From positions 1-17,728 of the forward strand of contig CAZDOD010000047.1 in the NCBI GenBank assembly GCA_964506935.1: 17,728 bases of DNA, given 5' to 3'. The position numbers and the translations under genes are program-made. Source of the DNA: CAZDOD01 sp964506935. Lineage in GTDB: Bacteria; Desulfobacterota; Zymogenia; Zymogenales; Zymogenaceae. Of this stretch, positions 7,717 to 14,279 are shown one piece after another (position 1 is the first letter of the stretch; each line of letters begins with the position of its first letter). The notes beneath the pieces are model-generated. The model was not told where the DNA came from. It saw only the letters and a program-made list of their open reading frames with translations, and ran no database searches.

Positions 7717-7743
7717 CGAAAAACTAAAATTGAGATTTTTTTT
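7699..7743. repeat. 9-bp dyad spanning the promoter, followed by a T8 tract
   Basis: ATCTCAATT (7699-7707) is the exact reverse complement of AATTGAGAT (7728-7736), with 20 bases between. The right arm runs into eight T residues (7736-7743). The left arm lies in the -35/-10 spacer of the candidate promoter and the right arm lies just after its predicted start, as an operator would. For a transcript that begins further upstream the same sequence could act as a weak AT-rich terminator. Both readings are inference. Confidence 0.4.
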
Positions 7744-7789
7744 GGATGTCTTAGATATTTATTTAACCATTAAAAAATGGAGGTAATCT

Positions 7790-8428
7790 ATGGATTACAC
7801 AGAAGCCACTGTCCAGGCCCTGAGTAATCTCAGGGATCCGGGCTTTTTCTCATGGTATGTAATACCTATTTTAGTCCTTGTCTTCTATATCTACTTCACA
7901 GAAATCGAGAGGAAGAATTGGAACGTCCTGTTTGCAGGTCTGGCCTTTTGGGGCCTTGAATGGTTTATCGAGATACTCAACGCCCTGTTTCTCCACTTCT
8001 TCGGCCACTCAGCCGTATGGACGGCACCGGCCAGCTCAGCCTATCTCATCACGGTCGGGCTCAATATCGAGATCTGCATGATGTTCGCCTTTATGGGGAT
8101 AGTTTTCGCCAAGGTCCTGCCGAAGGACAAGAAGATGAAGATCATGGGCATTCCCAACCGTTGGTTCCTTGCTATATTTAACGCAATCCTCTGCGTTATC
8201 GTTGAGATAGTCTTGAATCTTTGGAATGCGTTGATATGGGAATACTGGTGGTGGAACATATACAACCCGATTCTCATAATTATTATCGGTTATTCACTCT
8301 ATATGTTCTTCTCCTTCTGGGTTTACGACATGAAGTCGGTCAAGAAAAAGGTGGCTGTCGTCTCAACGATGTACGCTATAGACATCGTCTGCCTCGTTGC
8401 CTTCATGGGTATCTTGAAATGGATATAG
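7790..8428 (+). CDS. Six-helix integral membrane protein, unrecognised family
   Basis: A 212-aa protein rich in aromatic residues, with six likely membrane helices at about 20-38, 46-72, 83-108, 124-150, 158-178 and 187-210. There is no signal peptide or soluble domain. Acidic residues lie inside or at the ends of the predicted helices: Glu57 and Glu61 ('LEWFIEILN'), Glu94 ('LNIEICMMF'), Glu139 ('VIVEIVLNLWN'), Glu151 next to 'YWWWN', and Asp198 ('AIDIVC'). Basic loops are 'PKDKKMK' and 'KSVKKK', which suggests these faces are cytoplasmic. Buried carboxylates could bind a metal, a proton or a lipid head group, but no known family motif is seen and I assign no function. The ribosome-binding site TGGAGGT precedes the ATG by seven bases. 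The gene is monocistronic, with its own promoter and a terminator directly behind. Confidence 0.85.
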   Translation: MDYTEATVQALSNLRDPGFFSWYVIPILVLVFYIYFTEIERKNWNVLFAGLAFWGLEWFIEILNALFLHFFGHSAVWTAPASSAYLITVGLNIEICMMFAFMGIVFAKVLPKDKKMKIMGIPNRWFLAIFNAILCVIVEIVLNLWNALIWEYWWWNIYNPILIIIIGYSLYMFFSFWVYDMKSVKKKVAVVSTMYAIDIVCLVAFMGILKWI

Positions 8429-8450
8429 TGATCTTGGATAGATGATTAAG

Positions 8451-8485
8451 GGGGCGTGGATTTTAGGATCCATGCCCCTTTCTTT
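8451..8485 (+). terminator. Rho-independent terminator after the membrane protein
   Basis: GGGGCGTGGAT (8451-8461) pairs with ATCCATGCCCC (8468-8478), 11 bp with one G-U, around the 6-base loop TTTAGG. The short T-rich tail TTCTTT follows. It starts 22 bases after the stop codon. Confidence 0.8.
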
Positions 8486-8553
8486 GATCATTCTAGAAAT
8501 CGGCTTCAGGAGATCAAAAGCCTCCTAAATATCTTTTTACCCATCCCTCAACC

Positions 8554-9390
8554 TCACTCGGCACATGCGATCACCTCATCTTTCACCCCGAAGTAGAATA
8601 CGCCGTCCTTTCCACAGACACCGGAACTGATATCCAAAAAGGGCTTGTTAATCACAGTCTTTCCGGTCTGTAGATCGATCTTTTTGAAAAGGCCTTCCTT
8701 GTGTCCACTTGTAGTCACATACATGAAGTCGCCTTCTACGAAAAATGGGTATATCCCTTGCGAATAGGTATATGATTCGATCTTCCAGATTACACTTCCG
8801 GTCTTGTATTCAAAACAGATTATAGAGTATCCGGCGGGCATCCTCCCTTTCCTCGAAAAGTAATTCTGGGCCATTATGATCCCATCTCCCACCTGTATGA
8901 TGTCTCCCACCAACTCCGTATATTTTATCGCCAGCCTCAAATAAGAGGAACTCTTCCATAAGATATTTCCGTCAGGATGTGAAAACGCCGTTATCCCCTC
9001 GCGGTAGTCTCCGTCTAAATAGCACCTTTCTATCTTGACCTTAGATTTGAATATATATTTCACCTTCCGATAGAGTGGCCCGGTATTTTCATTTATTACT
9101 GACCTACTCTTAAGATCGAATACCATCCTACGCGTCTTTCCAAAACGATTTTCAAGCAAGATATAAAAAAGCCCGTTTTGGAATAAGAAATTTTTTACCC
9201 AGCCCCTCTTCGGAAATAAAAACCGCTCCCAGAATTTTACTATCGGTTTCTTAAAATAGAGAAACCCCCACTTGATATCGAGGGACCACACGTGATAATC
9301 GGAAAGGACGAATATCCTGTCGTCCGAGACTACCGGTGCGTATGAGACATTACCTTTTGGGTAAAATTTGAATTTCCAGAGTATTTCCAT
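8554..9390 (-). CDS. PQQ-like beta-propeller repeat protein, cytoplasmic
   Basis: A 278-aa protein with weak PQQ/WD-like repeat signatures: 'DGNILWK' (140-146), 'KTGSVIWK' (196-203) and 'LQTGKTVIN' (240-248), each following a 'GD/DG-x-hydrophobic' strand pattern such as 'VGDGIIMAQ' and 'VEGDFMYV'. This suggests about five to seven short beta blades. There is no signal peptide, lipobox or membrane helix; the N-terminus begins directly with a strand ('MEILWKFKFY'). It is unusually basic and aromatic. Bacterial PQQ-like repeat proteins are often envelope proteins such as BamB or quinoprotein dehydrogenases; here neither an export signal nor dehydrogenase catalytic residues are apparent, so the role is unknown. 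No clear ribosome-binding site is seen. It is divergent from the OmpA/MotB-like gene. Confidence 0.7.
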   Translation of the reverse strand: MEILWKFKFYPKGNVSYAPVVSDDRIFVLSDYHVWSLDIKWGFLYFKKPIVKFWERFLFPKRGWVKNFLFQNGLFYILLENRFGKTRRMVFDLKSRSVINENTGPLYRKVKYIFKSKVKIERCYLDGDYREGITAFSHPDGNILWKSSSYLRLAIKYTELVGDIIQVGDGIIMAQNYFSRKGRMPAGYSIICFEYKTGSVIWKIESYTYSQGIYPFFVEGDFMYVTTSGHKEGLFKKIDLQTGKTVINKPFLDISSGVCGKDGVFYFGVKDEVIACAE

Positions 9391-9479
9391 GTTTCAATCA
9401 CTTTTCTTTACATGATATTTCCGCTTTTCTCTTCTGTCAACTCACTTTTAAATTTTATTTTATCTCCTAAGAAATCTCT

Positions 9480-9508
9480 TTGACAAAAAGTGCTTTTTAT
9501 GCTATCAT
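9480..9508 (+). promoter_or_regulatory. Strong extended -10 promoter for the OmpA/MotB-like gene
   Basis: A perfect TTGACA (9480-9485), a 17-base spacer and TATCAT (9503-9508) are preceded by the TG-N extension (TG at 9500-9501). Transcription should start near 9515, only about 15 bases before the ATG, so the leader is very short. Confidence 0.75.
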
Positions 9509-9524
9509 AACACTTTAGGTGTTA
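9508..9524. promoter_or_regulatory. Palindrome overlapping the transcription start (possible operator)
   Basis: TAACAC (9508-9513) and GTGTTA (9519-9524) form a perfect 6-bp dyad with a 5-base spacer. It starts at the last base of the -10 box and covers the predicted start site, a usual place for a repressor site. The RNA would contain only the right half, so a DNA-level role is more likely than a hairpin. Confidence 0.4.
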
Positions 9525-9529
9525 GTCTT

Positions 9530-10240
9530 ATGAAATTCATCTCTGCAATACTTACTGCAATTCTCATTTCGTTGGCTGCTTTCGGCGGCTATTTCTATTT
9601 TTTTAAATACTCCCCAATCGCCTCAGAGATGAAATCAAAGGATGACGAGTTGTTCAGGCTTAAATCCCTATTGGATAAAGCCGAGGCCGACCGCGATGTA
9701 AAAAACGCCCAGCTCGAAGAGGCTGAAAAGAGAATAGAGGAGCTATCGGTCAGCGATGAGGCAAAGGTCAATGAGATAAAAGGCACTTATGACGCCTTAA
9801 TCGAGGAAATGAAAAAGGAGATCGAAGAGGGGAATATAGAAATTACGACCCTCCAAGAACAACTGACGGTTAATGTCCTCGACCAGGTCCTCTTTGATTC
9901 GGGATCTGCAAAGATAAAGCCTGAAGGAATCGAAGTCTTAAAAAGAGTCGGAAAAATATTAAAGGAATTAAACGACAAGACAATAGTAGTAGAGGGTCAC
10001 ACGGATAATGTACCGATAAGTCCGGCTCTCAAAAATAAATATCCAACTAACTGGGAACTATCCACGGCCAGGGCCACCACGGTGGTCAGATATCTACAGG
10101 AAGAAGTGGGGATAGACCCGTCTATGCTAAAGGCCGCAGGCCTTTCAGAATATAGACCTTTAGCAGACAACGGTACCGAGGAGGGAAAGTCGAGAAACCG
10201 CCGAATAGAAATAATACTGAATCCTCAATCAGGACGATAG
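9530..10240 (+). CDS. MotB/OmpA-like peptidoglycan-binding envelope protein
   Basis: A 236-aa protein with an N-terminal membrane anchor or uncleaved signal helix (about 5-25), a periplasmic coiled coil (about 33-112, rich in E, K, L and D), and a C-terminal OmpA/MotB domain (about 115-232). The OmpA domain shows 'VLFDSGSAKIKPEG', 'VEGHTDNVPI' with Asp159, 'NWELSTARATTVVRYL' with Arg181, and 'SRNRRIEI'. Asp and Arg at these places bind the diaminopimelate of peptidoglycan in OmpA family proteins. The 'NWELSTARA' form is closest to MotB-like members, but the short coiled coil and lack of a motA gene argue against a flagellar stator. It more likely links the inner membrane to the cell wall. A strong promoter lies upstream; carD follows 73 bases downstream without a terminator. 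Confidence 0.88.
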   Translation: MKFISAILTAILISLAAFGGYFYFFKYSPIASEMKSKDDELFRLKSLLDKAEADRDVKNAQLEEAEKRIEELSVSDEAKVNEIKGTYDALIEEMKKEIEEGNIEITTLQEQLTVNVLDQVLFDSGSAKIKPEGIEVLKRVGKILKELNDKTIVVEGHTDNVPISPALKNKYPTNWELSTARATTVVRYLQEEVGIDPSMLKAAGLSEYRPLADNGTEEGKSRNRRIEIILNPQSGR

Positions 10241-10266
10241 ATTTATATTGATATACAAAATCAATT

Positions 10267-10308
10267 AAAGGAGGAAAAAAAATTTTAGAAGTCCAAAAGG
10301 AGGTTTAA
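10267..10308 (+). promoter_or_regulatory. carD leader with two Shine-Dalgarno sites
   Basis: Two near-identical ribosome-binding sites precede carD: AAAGGAGG at 10267-10274 and AAAAGGAGGT at 10295-10304. Only the second is correctly spaced for ATG 10314. Seven bases after the first, a frame starting at ATT (10282) reads eight codons and ends at TAA (10306-10308); its last codons are the second site itself. It could be a standby ribosome site or a leader peptide, but an ATT start is rare and neither role is shown. Confidence 0.35.
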
Positions 10309-10313
10309 TTACA

Positions 10314-10796
10314 ATGTTTAAAGTGGGGGAACTGGCCGTATATCCGGCTCATGGTGTTGGCGTTATAGAATCGATAGAAGAAAAGGAAATCTCAGGTACC
10401 TGTCAGCTCTTTTACACTATGCGAATAGTGGACAATGGAATGACTATTATGATCCCCTCATGTAACATCAAAAGTGTGGGTTTAAGACAAATTATCCCCA
10501 AGAAGAAGGTCAAAGAGGTCTATGATATTCTGAAAGACAGAGACACTGAAATCGATAACCAGACTTGGAACCGCAGGTACAGAGAGTACATGGAAAAGAT
10601 AAAAACCGGGTCGATCTTTGAAATAGCCGCTGTATTAAGAGACCTCTTCATACTCAAAAATGAGAAGGATCTCTCCTTCGGCGAGAGGAAGCTCCTGGAT
10701 ACGGCCATGAATCTTTTAGTTAAGGAGCTGGCAATAGCCGAGGGTACAAATGAGGATAAGGTGCGTATGGGCTTTGACGTTATTTTTAACAAGTAA
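10314..10796 (+). CDS. CarD/CdnL-family RNA polymerase-binding regulator
   Basis: A 160-aa protein matching CarD_CdnL/TRCF family length and order. An N-terminal Tudor-like RNA-polymerase-interacting domain (about 1-60) starts 'MFKVGELAVYPAHGVGVIE' and includes 'YTMRIVDNGMTIMIP'. A helical C-terminal domain (about 68-158) contains 'TWNRRYREYMEKIKTG', 'VLRDLFILKNEKDLSFGER' and 'LLDTAMNLLVKELAIA', typical of the DNA-binding part that stabilises open promoter complexes. CarD proteins bind the RNA polymerase beta subunit and tune rRNA and housekeeping transcription. The start is set by AAGGAGG ten bases upstream. It lies between an OmpA-like gene and a PIN/TRAM gene; CarD next to PIN/TRAM and isoprenoid ispD/ispF genes is a recurrent order in bacteria. 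It is followed by a terminator. Confidence 0.92.
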   Translation: MFKVGELAVYPAHGVGVIESIEEKEISGTCQLFYTMRIVDNGMTIMIPSCNIKSVGLRQIIPKKKVKEVYDILKDRDTEIDNQTWNRRYREYMEKIKTGSIFEIAAVLRDLFILKNEKDLSFGERKLLDTAMNLLVKELAIAEGTNEDKVRMGFDVIFNK

Positions 10797-10943
10797 TTTG
10801 ATATCAATATTTACATCAGGAGATAAAATTCGAGATAGAAATTCTTATTATTGAACTTATTAAATACTTTTTATATAGCTTGAAGAAATTAAGAAATCTT
10901 CAACCGCTTGAAACCAAAGCCCCCCAAAAACATCTAAATTGTA

Positions 10944-10978
10944 GGGAATAGGTAAGTCTGTTTACCTTATTCTCTTTT
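10944..10978 (+). terminator. Probable Rho-independent terminator after carD
   Basis: GGGAATAGGTAA (10944-10955) pairs with TTACC-TATTCTC (10962-10974) with one bulged T at 10967, around the loop GTCTGT, and is followed by TTTT. It lies about 150 bases after the carD stop; no hairpin closer to the stop was found. Confidence 0.6.
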
Positions 10979-10998
10979 AAAAAAACAAATCATTATCA

Positions 10999-11038
10999 TT
11001 TTAAGGAGTTTATTCTCCTTAAAAATAAAACAGGAGGT
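10999..11038 (+). promoter_or_regulatory. Leader hairpin able to compete with the ribosome-binding site
   Basis: TTTTAAGGAG (10999-11008) and CTCCTTAAAA (11015-11024) form a perfect 10-bp stem with the loop TTTATT. The right arm's CTCCT (11015-11019) could instead pair with AGGAG (11032-11036) of the strong site AGGAGGT that serves the PIN/TRAM gene. The upstream hairpin would free the site; the alternative would hide it. No T tract follows, so it is not a terminator. A switch is inference from the two possible pairings. Confidence 0.4.
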
Positions 11039-11048
11039 GAACATCATC

Positions 11049-12080
11049 GTGTATACACTAATTATAAGGGTACTTTTTCTTCTCTTTTCTGCGACCATTG
11101 GTTACCTGGCTGGACCACTTTTGAATTTTCTTCCCTACCCACAGTTTTTTGGAGCCTTTATCGGAGTTATCCTTTCGATTCTTGTGATCTTCGGCATTAC
11201 CTGGGCGAAAAAAAACGAGGTAAAGATAATAATTTCTGGCACTATCGGTCTTCTTCTTGGAATAATCGCAGCGAACATCCTTTCTTATACCCTAATCTTC
11301 AAGATTTTTACTGCTGATTCGAGCACTGTCGCACTTTACATACTAATTAATGTTTTATTCGCCTACTTGGGTGCCGGTATCGGGATAATAAAGGGAGGAG
11401 AAATAAGCCTCAGTCTGTTCAAAAGTAAGATCACAGAGGTCAAGATTGAAGAAAACTACAAGATACTTGATACTTCGGTCATCATCGACGGCAGAATAGC
11501 CGACCTATGTGAGACGGGATTCATCGAGGGGATAATAGTTATTCCACAGTTTGTCTTGAGGGAACTTCAACATATAGCCGACTCCTCCGATTCAATAAAG
11601 AGGACGAGAGGTAGACGCGGACTCGACATACTCCACAAGCTTCAAAAACAGGTTGGCCTTGAGGTAGAGATTGTCGAAATCGACTTCCCGAAGATCAAGG
11701 AGGTCGATTCAAAGCTCATAGCTCTCGCTCAAAAGAACAAGGGAAAGATAATTACGAACGACTTCAACTTGAACAAGGTTGCGGAATTGCAGGGCGTAGA
11801 TGTCCTGAACATCAATCAGCTGGCAAATGCATTGAAGCCCGTGGTACTTCCCGGCGAGGTTATGAACGTCAGGGTACTCAAAGAGGGCAAAGAAGAGGGT
11901 CAGGGAGTAGCTTATCTAGACGACGGCACCATGGTTGTTGTAGACAATGCCAGGCAGTACCTCGGAAAAAATATCGACGTCTCCGTAACCTCGGTCCTTC
12001 AGACCACAGCGGGTAGGATGATATTCTCGGTGCTCAAGGGCGAAGGAGTAGAAAAATACATCGAAAACGCCGGTCACTAG
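11049..12080 (+). CDS. PIN/TRAM-domain integral membrane protein (YacL-like)
   Basis: A 343-aa protein. About four membrane helices fill residues 1-115, followed by a PIN nuclease domain (about 136-262) and a TRAM RNA-binding domain (about 266-331, 'LPGEVMNVRVLKEGKEEGQGVAYLDDGTMVVV'). The PIN acidic cluster is complete: Asp141 and Asp147 in 'ILDTSVIIDGRIADL', Glu172 in 'VLRELQHIAD', Asp220 in 'EVDSKLIALA' and Asp238 in 'IITNDFNLNKVA'. The family is thought to act as membrane-bound ribonucleases. The start is GTG 11049, ten bases after AGGAGGT; an upstream GTG at 11037 overlaps that site and is unlikely. It follows carD after a terminator and leader and ends before a strong terminator, so it may be transcribed alone. 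Confidence 0.93.
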   Translation: MYTLIIRVLFLLFSATIGYLAGPLLNFLPYPQFFGAFIGVILSILVIFGITWAKKNEVKIIISGTIGLLLGIIAANILSYTLIFKIFTADSSTVALYILINVLFAYLGAGIGIIKGGEISLSLFKSKITEVKIEENYKILDTSVIIDGRIADLCETGFIEGIIVIPQFVLRELQHIADSSDSIKRTRGRRGLDILHKLQKQVGLEVEIVEIDFPKIKEVDSKLIALAQKNKGKIITNDFNLNKVAELQGVDVLNINQLANALKPVVLPGEVMNVRVLKEGKEEGQGVAYLDDGTMVVVDNARQYLGKNIDVSVTSVLQTTAGRMIFSVLKGEGVEKYIENAGH

Positions 12081-12154
12081 AAAATGACAAAAAGGCTCAA
12101 ACGACTTAAAAAGGCCGCACGTTTTAAATATTCTTTTAAATAGGCCATTTGCAC

Positions 12155-12183
12155 GGCACGGGTGAGATTTATCCACCCGTGCC
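12155..12183 (+). terminator. Terminator hairpin after the PIN/TRAM gene
   Basis: GGCACGGGTG (12155-12164) pairs perfectly with CACCCGTGCC (12174-12183) around a 9-base loop. The following bases (TAATATTTATT) are T-rich but lack a continuous T run, so efficiency is uncertain. It lies 75 bases after the stop codon and about 90 bases before ispF. Confidence 0.7.
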
Positions 12184-12271
12184 TAATATTTATTGGGAAA
12201 TTTTTAAGACAATTTCAATTAACTTCAAAGTTCGACCTTCCGATTTTAAATACGAGGTTTTTCGGTAAGAC

Positions 12272-12778
12272 ATGAGGTCCGGTATAGGCTATGACGTCCA
12301 TCGCTTGAAGAGGGGGAGAAAGCTCGTCCTCGGAGGTGTAATTATACCGTCAAAGAGGGGCCTCTTTGGACACTCCGACGCCGATGTCCTCGCCCACGCC
12401 GTAATAGATGCCATTCTGGGCGCCTCGGGACTGGGCGATATAGGCCAGCATTTTCCCGATACCGACCCGTCTTTTGCCGGCGCAGACAGCATGGATCTAC
12501 TTAGGATCGCCTACGAAAAGACAAAGAAAAAAGGGTTTTCGCTTCACAACCTCGATGCGATTATTATCGCCGAGAAGCCTAAGCTTCTAAAATACATCCC
12601 CGAAATCGAGGAAAATCTTGCAAATGTCCTCGGCTCCAAAAGGGGCACCGTAAATGTAAAGGCAACGACCACAGAGGGCCTGGGATTCGAGGGGAAGGGA
12701 AAGGGAATCGGCGCCTTGGTGGTCGTCACACTCGAAGAGACCCGCCCTAAAGATGACCCCGGAAAGGTAGGCCGATGA
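12272..12778 (+). CDS. ispF: 2-C-methyl-D-erythritol 2,4-cyclodiphosphate synthase
   Basis: IspF cyclises CDP-ME-2-phosphate to MEcPP and releases CMP, the fifth step of the MEP isoprenoid pathway. The 168-aa product begins with 'GIGYDVHRL', giving zinc ligands Asp8 and His10, with His42 in 'DADVLAHAVIDAILGA'. It also has 'GDIGQHFPDTDPSFAGADS' and the C-terminal 'VKATTTEGLGFEGKGKGIGA'. It is somewhat longer than usual (~157 aa) through a charged tail. The start ATG is natural for the family although no clear Shine-Dalgarno site precedes it. Its stop overlaps the gltX start (ATGA). The usual partner ispD is not adjacent: only 191 bases separate ispF from the PIN/TRAM gene. Confidence 0.96.
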   Translation: MRSGIGYDVHRLKRGRKLVLGGVIIPSKRGLFGHSDADVLAHAVIDAILGASGLGDIGQHFPDTDPSFAGADSMDLLRIAYEKTKKKGFSLHNLDAIIIAEKPKLLKYIPEIEENLANVLGSKRGTVNVKATTTEGLGFEGKGKGIGALVVVTLEETRPKDDPGKVGR

Positions 12779-14199
12779 CCGTAAGGGTTCGATTCGCCCC
12801 AAGCCCCACAGGCCCCCTCCACCTCGGGAACACCCGAACCGCCGTCTTGAATGAACTCTTCTGCATTAAAAACAGGGGCAGATTCGTACTCAGGGTAGAG
12901 GACACGGACCCCGAACGCTTCGACGAAAGATCGGAATCCCTGATTATTAATGAGCTTTTGTGGCTCGGTATTGTGCCCGACGAGGGCCCGTCCTTCGGGG
13001 GCGATCTCGGCCCATACAGGCAGAGCGAGCGAAGAGATATCTATGTTGAATTATCCGAAAAACTCCTGAGAGAGGAGCGAGCCTACATGTGTTTTTGCAC
13101 CGATGAGGAACTCGAGGCCGAGAGACAGAATTCGATATCGAAGGGTATCGCGCCCCGCTACTCGAAAAAATGCAGAAACCTTTCACAAAATGAGCTTTCG
13201 TCACGGGGCGGCAACCCCCACACCATAAGACTTGTGGCAACCAATTCCGAGATAAGGGTAAAAGACCTCATACATGGAGAGATAACATTTCCGCCCGATG
13301 CATTTGACGATTTCATCATCCTGAGGTCCGATAAATCGGCCGTTTACAATTTTTCTTCGACCGTTGACGACCACCTCATGGGGATAACACACATAATCCG
13401 CGGCGAAGACCACCTCTCCAATACACCGAGGCAGATCATGATATATGATGCCCTCGGAATCGATCCGCCGATCTTCGCGCATCATCCCCTCCTCCTTACG
13501 CCGACGGGCGAAAAGATCAGCAAGAGGGATAAGGGGATGAATCTCGAAGACCTCATCAGTGACGGCTACACCCCTGAGGCCGTATTCAAATACCTCGCCT
13601 CTCTTGGAAATCCAAGACCGTCAGGAAATAAGATCATGACTGCAGAAGAGATCGCACGAGACTTCAAGATTGAGAGGCTCGGTAGGGGCGCAATAAAGAT
13701 TCAGCCCGAAGAGATCGAAAGGATCTCCGCCCGACACATAAGGTCGCTCAAAACGAGTGATCTTTTAGCGAGATTAATGCCACTCGTAAAATCCATCGGA
13801 TACCCGGTCGAAAGATACGAGCCTTCATATTTGTCCGGCTTTGCTGATGCCGTAAAAGACAACATATCCACCCTAAAAGACGCCCTCTTATATGCCCCGA
13901 TATTCTTCGGCGAAAACCCTGTGCCCACAGGCGAGACGAAAAAAATTTTAAATGGCAAAGACTCCAAAAAAGTGTTGGGTTCGATCCTCAAGGAGCTGGA
14001 GGCCTTAAATACGCTCGACCTCGACGGCTGGCGGCAGGCGACAAAGAGGGCGATTGATGAGACAAAAATCGGCGGGAAGGCGTTTTTTGCTCCGCTGCGG
14101 GCGGCCCTCACCGGGATGGTCACGGGGCCGGAGCTGGAAAAGGTCGCCCTGACACTTGGGCTCGACAGGGTAAGGGAGAGGATCTCGAGGTTCGCATAA
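12775..14199 (+). CDS. gltX: Glutamyl-tRNA synthetase (class I)
   Basis: GltX charges tRNA-Glu (in bacteria lacking GlnRS also tRNA-Gln, later amidated) with glutamate. The 474-aa protein has the nucleotide-binding 'PSPTGPLHLGN' (HIGH-type motif, His16-Asn19), 'VEDTDPER', and the KMSKS-type motif 'KISKR' at 247-251. It also has 'GMNLEDLISDGYTPEAVFKYLASLG' after the catalytic fold and a helical anticodon-binding C-terminus ending in 'GLDRVRERI'. Cys106, Cys108 and Cys133 in the acceptor-binding insertion resemble the zinc-site cysteines of GluRS. The length is normal. It overlaps ispF by four bases, which implies translational coupling. No hairpin terminator is visible in the 80 bases before the convergent YhaM-like gene. 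Confidence 0.95.
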   Translation: MTVRVRFAPSPTGPLHLGNTRTAVLNELFCIKNRGRFVLRVEDTDPERFDERSESLIINELLWLGIVPDEGPSFGGDLGPYRQSERRDIYVELSEKLLREERAYMCFCTDEELEAERQNSISKGIAPRYSKKCRNLSQNELSSRGGNPHTIRLVATNSEIRVKDLIHGEITFPPDAFDDFIILRSDKSAVYNFSSTVDDHLMGITHIIRGEDHLSNTPRQIMIYDALGIDPPIFAHHPLLLTPTGEKISKRDKGMNLEDLISDGYTPEAVFKYLASLGNPRPSGNKIMTAEEIARDFKIERLGRGAIKIQPEEIERISARHIRSLKTSDLLARLMPLVKSIGYPVERYEPSYLSGFADAVKDNISTLKDALLYAPIFFGENPVPTGETKKILNGKDSKKVLGSILKELEALNTLDLDGWRQATKRAIDETKIGGKAFFAPLRAALTGMVTGPELEKVALTLGLDRVRERISRFA

Positions 14200-14279
14200 G
14201 GCGGGCGTGATCAGTCTCAACTTATCGTTGGGGAAAAGTCCGGGAATGGGAAATTGACGCGAAGATAAAAAATATCCGA

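Larger units (their letters stand above)
7478..7789. other. AT-rich intergenic region between divergent genes
   Basis: These 312 bases separate the Nudix gene (minus) from the membrane protein gene (plus). They are clearly more AT-rich than the flanking coding sequence and contain no ORF with a ribosome-binding site that I could find. They hold a good promoter (7688-7716) and a 9-bp dyad (7699-7743) for the rightward gene. The leftward Nudix promoter should also lie here, but I see no convincing -35/-10 pair for it. Confidence 0.7.

Noticed and set aside
8500..8545. AGGAG/CTCCT hairpin as terminator for the PQQ-like gene
   Set aside because: The stem is only five base pairs and no T tract follows on the minus strand.
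9530..10240. Flagellar stator motB
   Set aside because: No motA neighbour, and the coiled coil between membrane helix and OmpA domain is unlike the short MotB plug; a general envelope role is safer.
10987..11000. Fur-box-like sequence (AATGATAAT on the minus strand) upstream of the PIN/TRAM gene
   Set aside because: The core matches the Fur consensus over nine bases, but the region is very AT-rich, no convincing promoter overlaps it, and a PIN/TRAM gene is not an expected Fur target.
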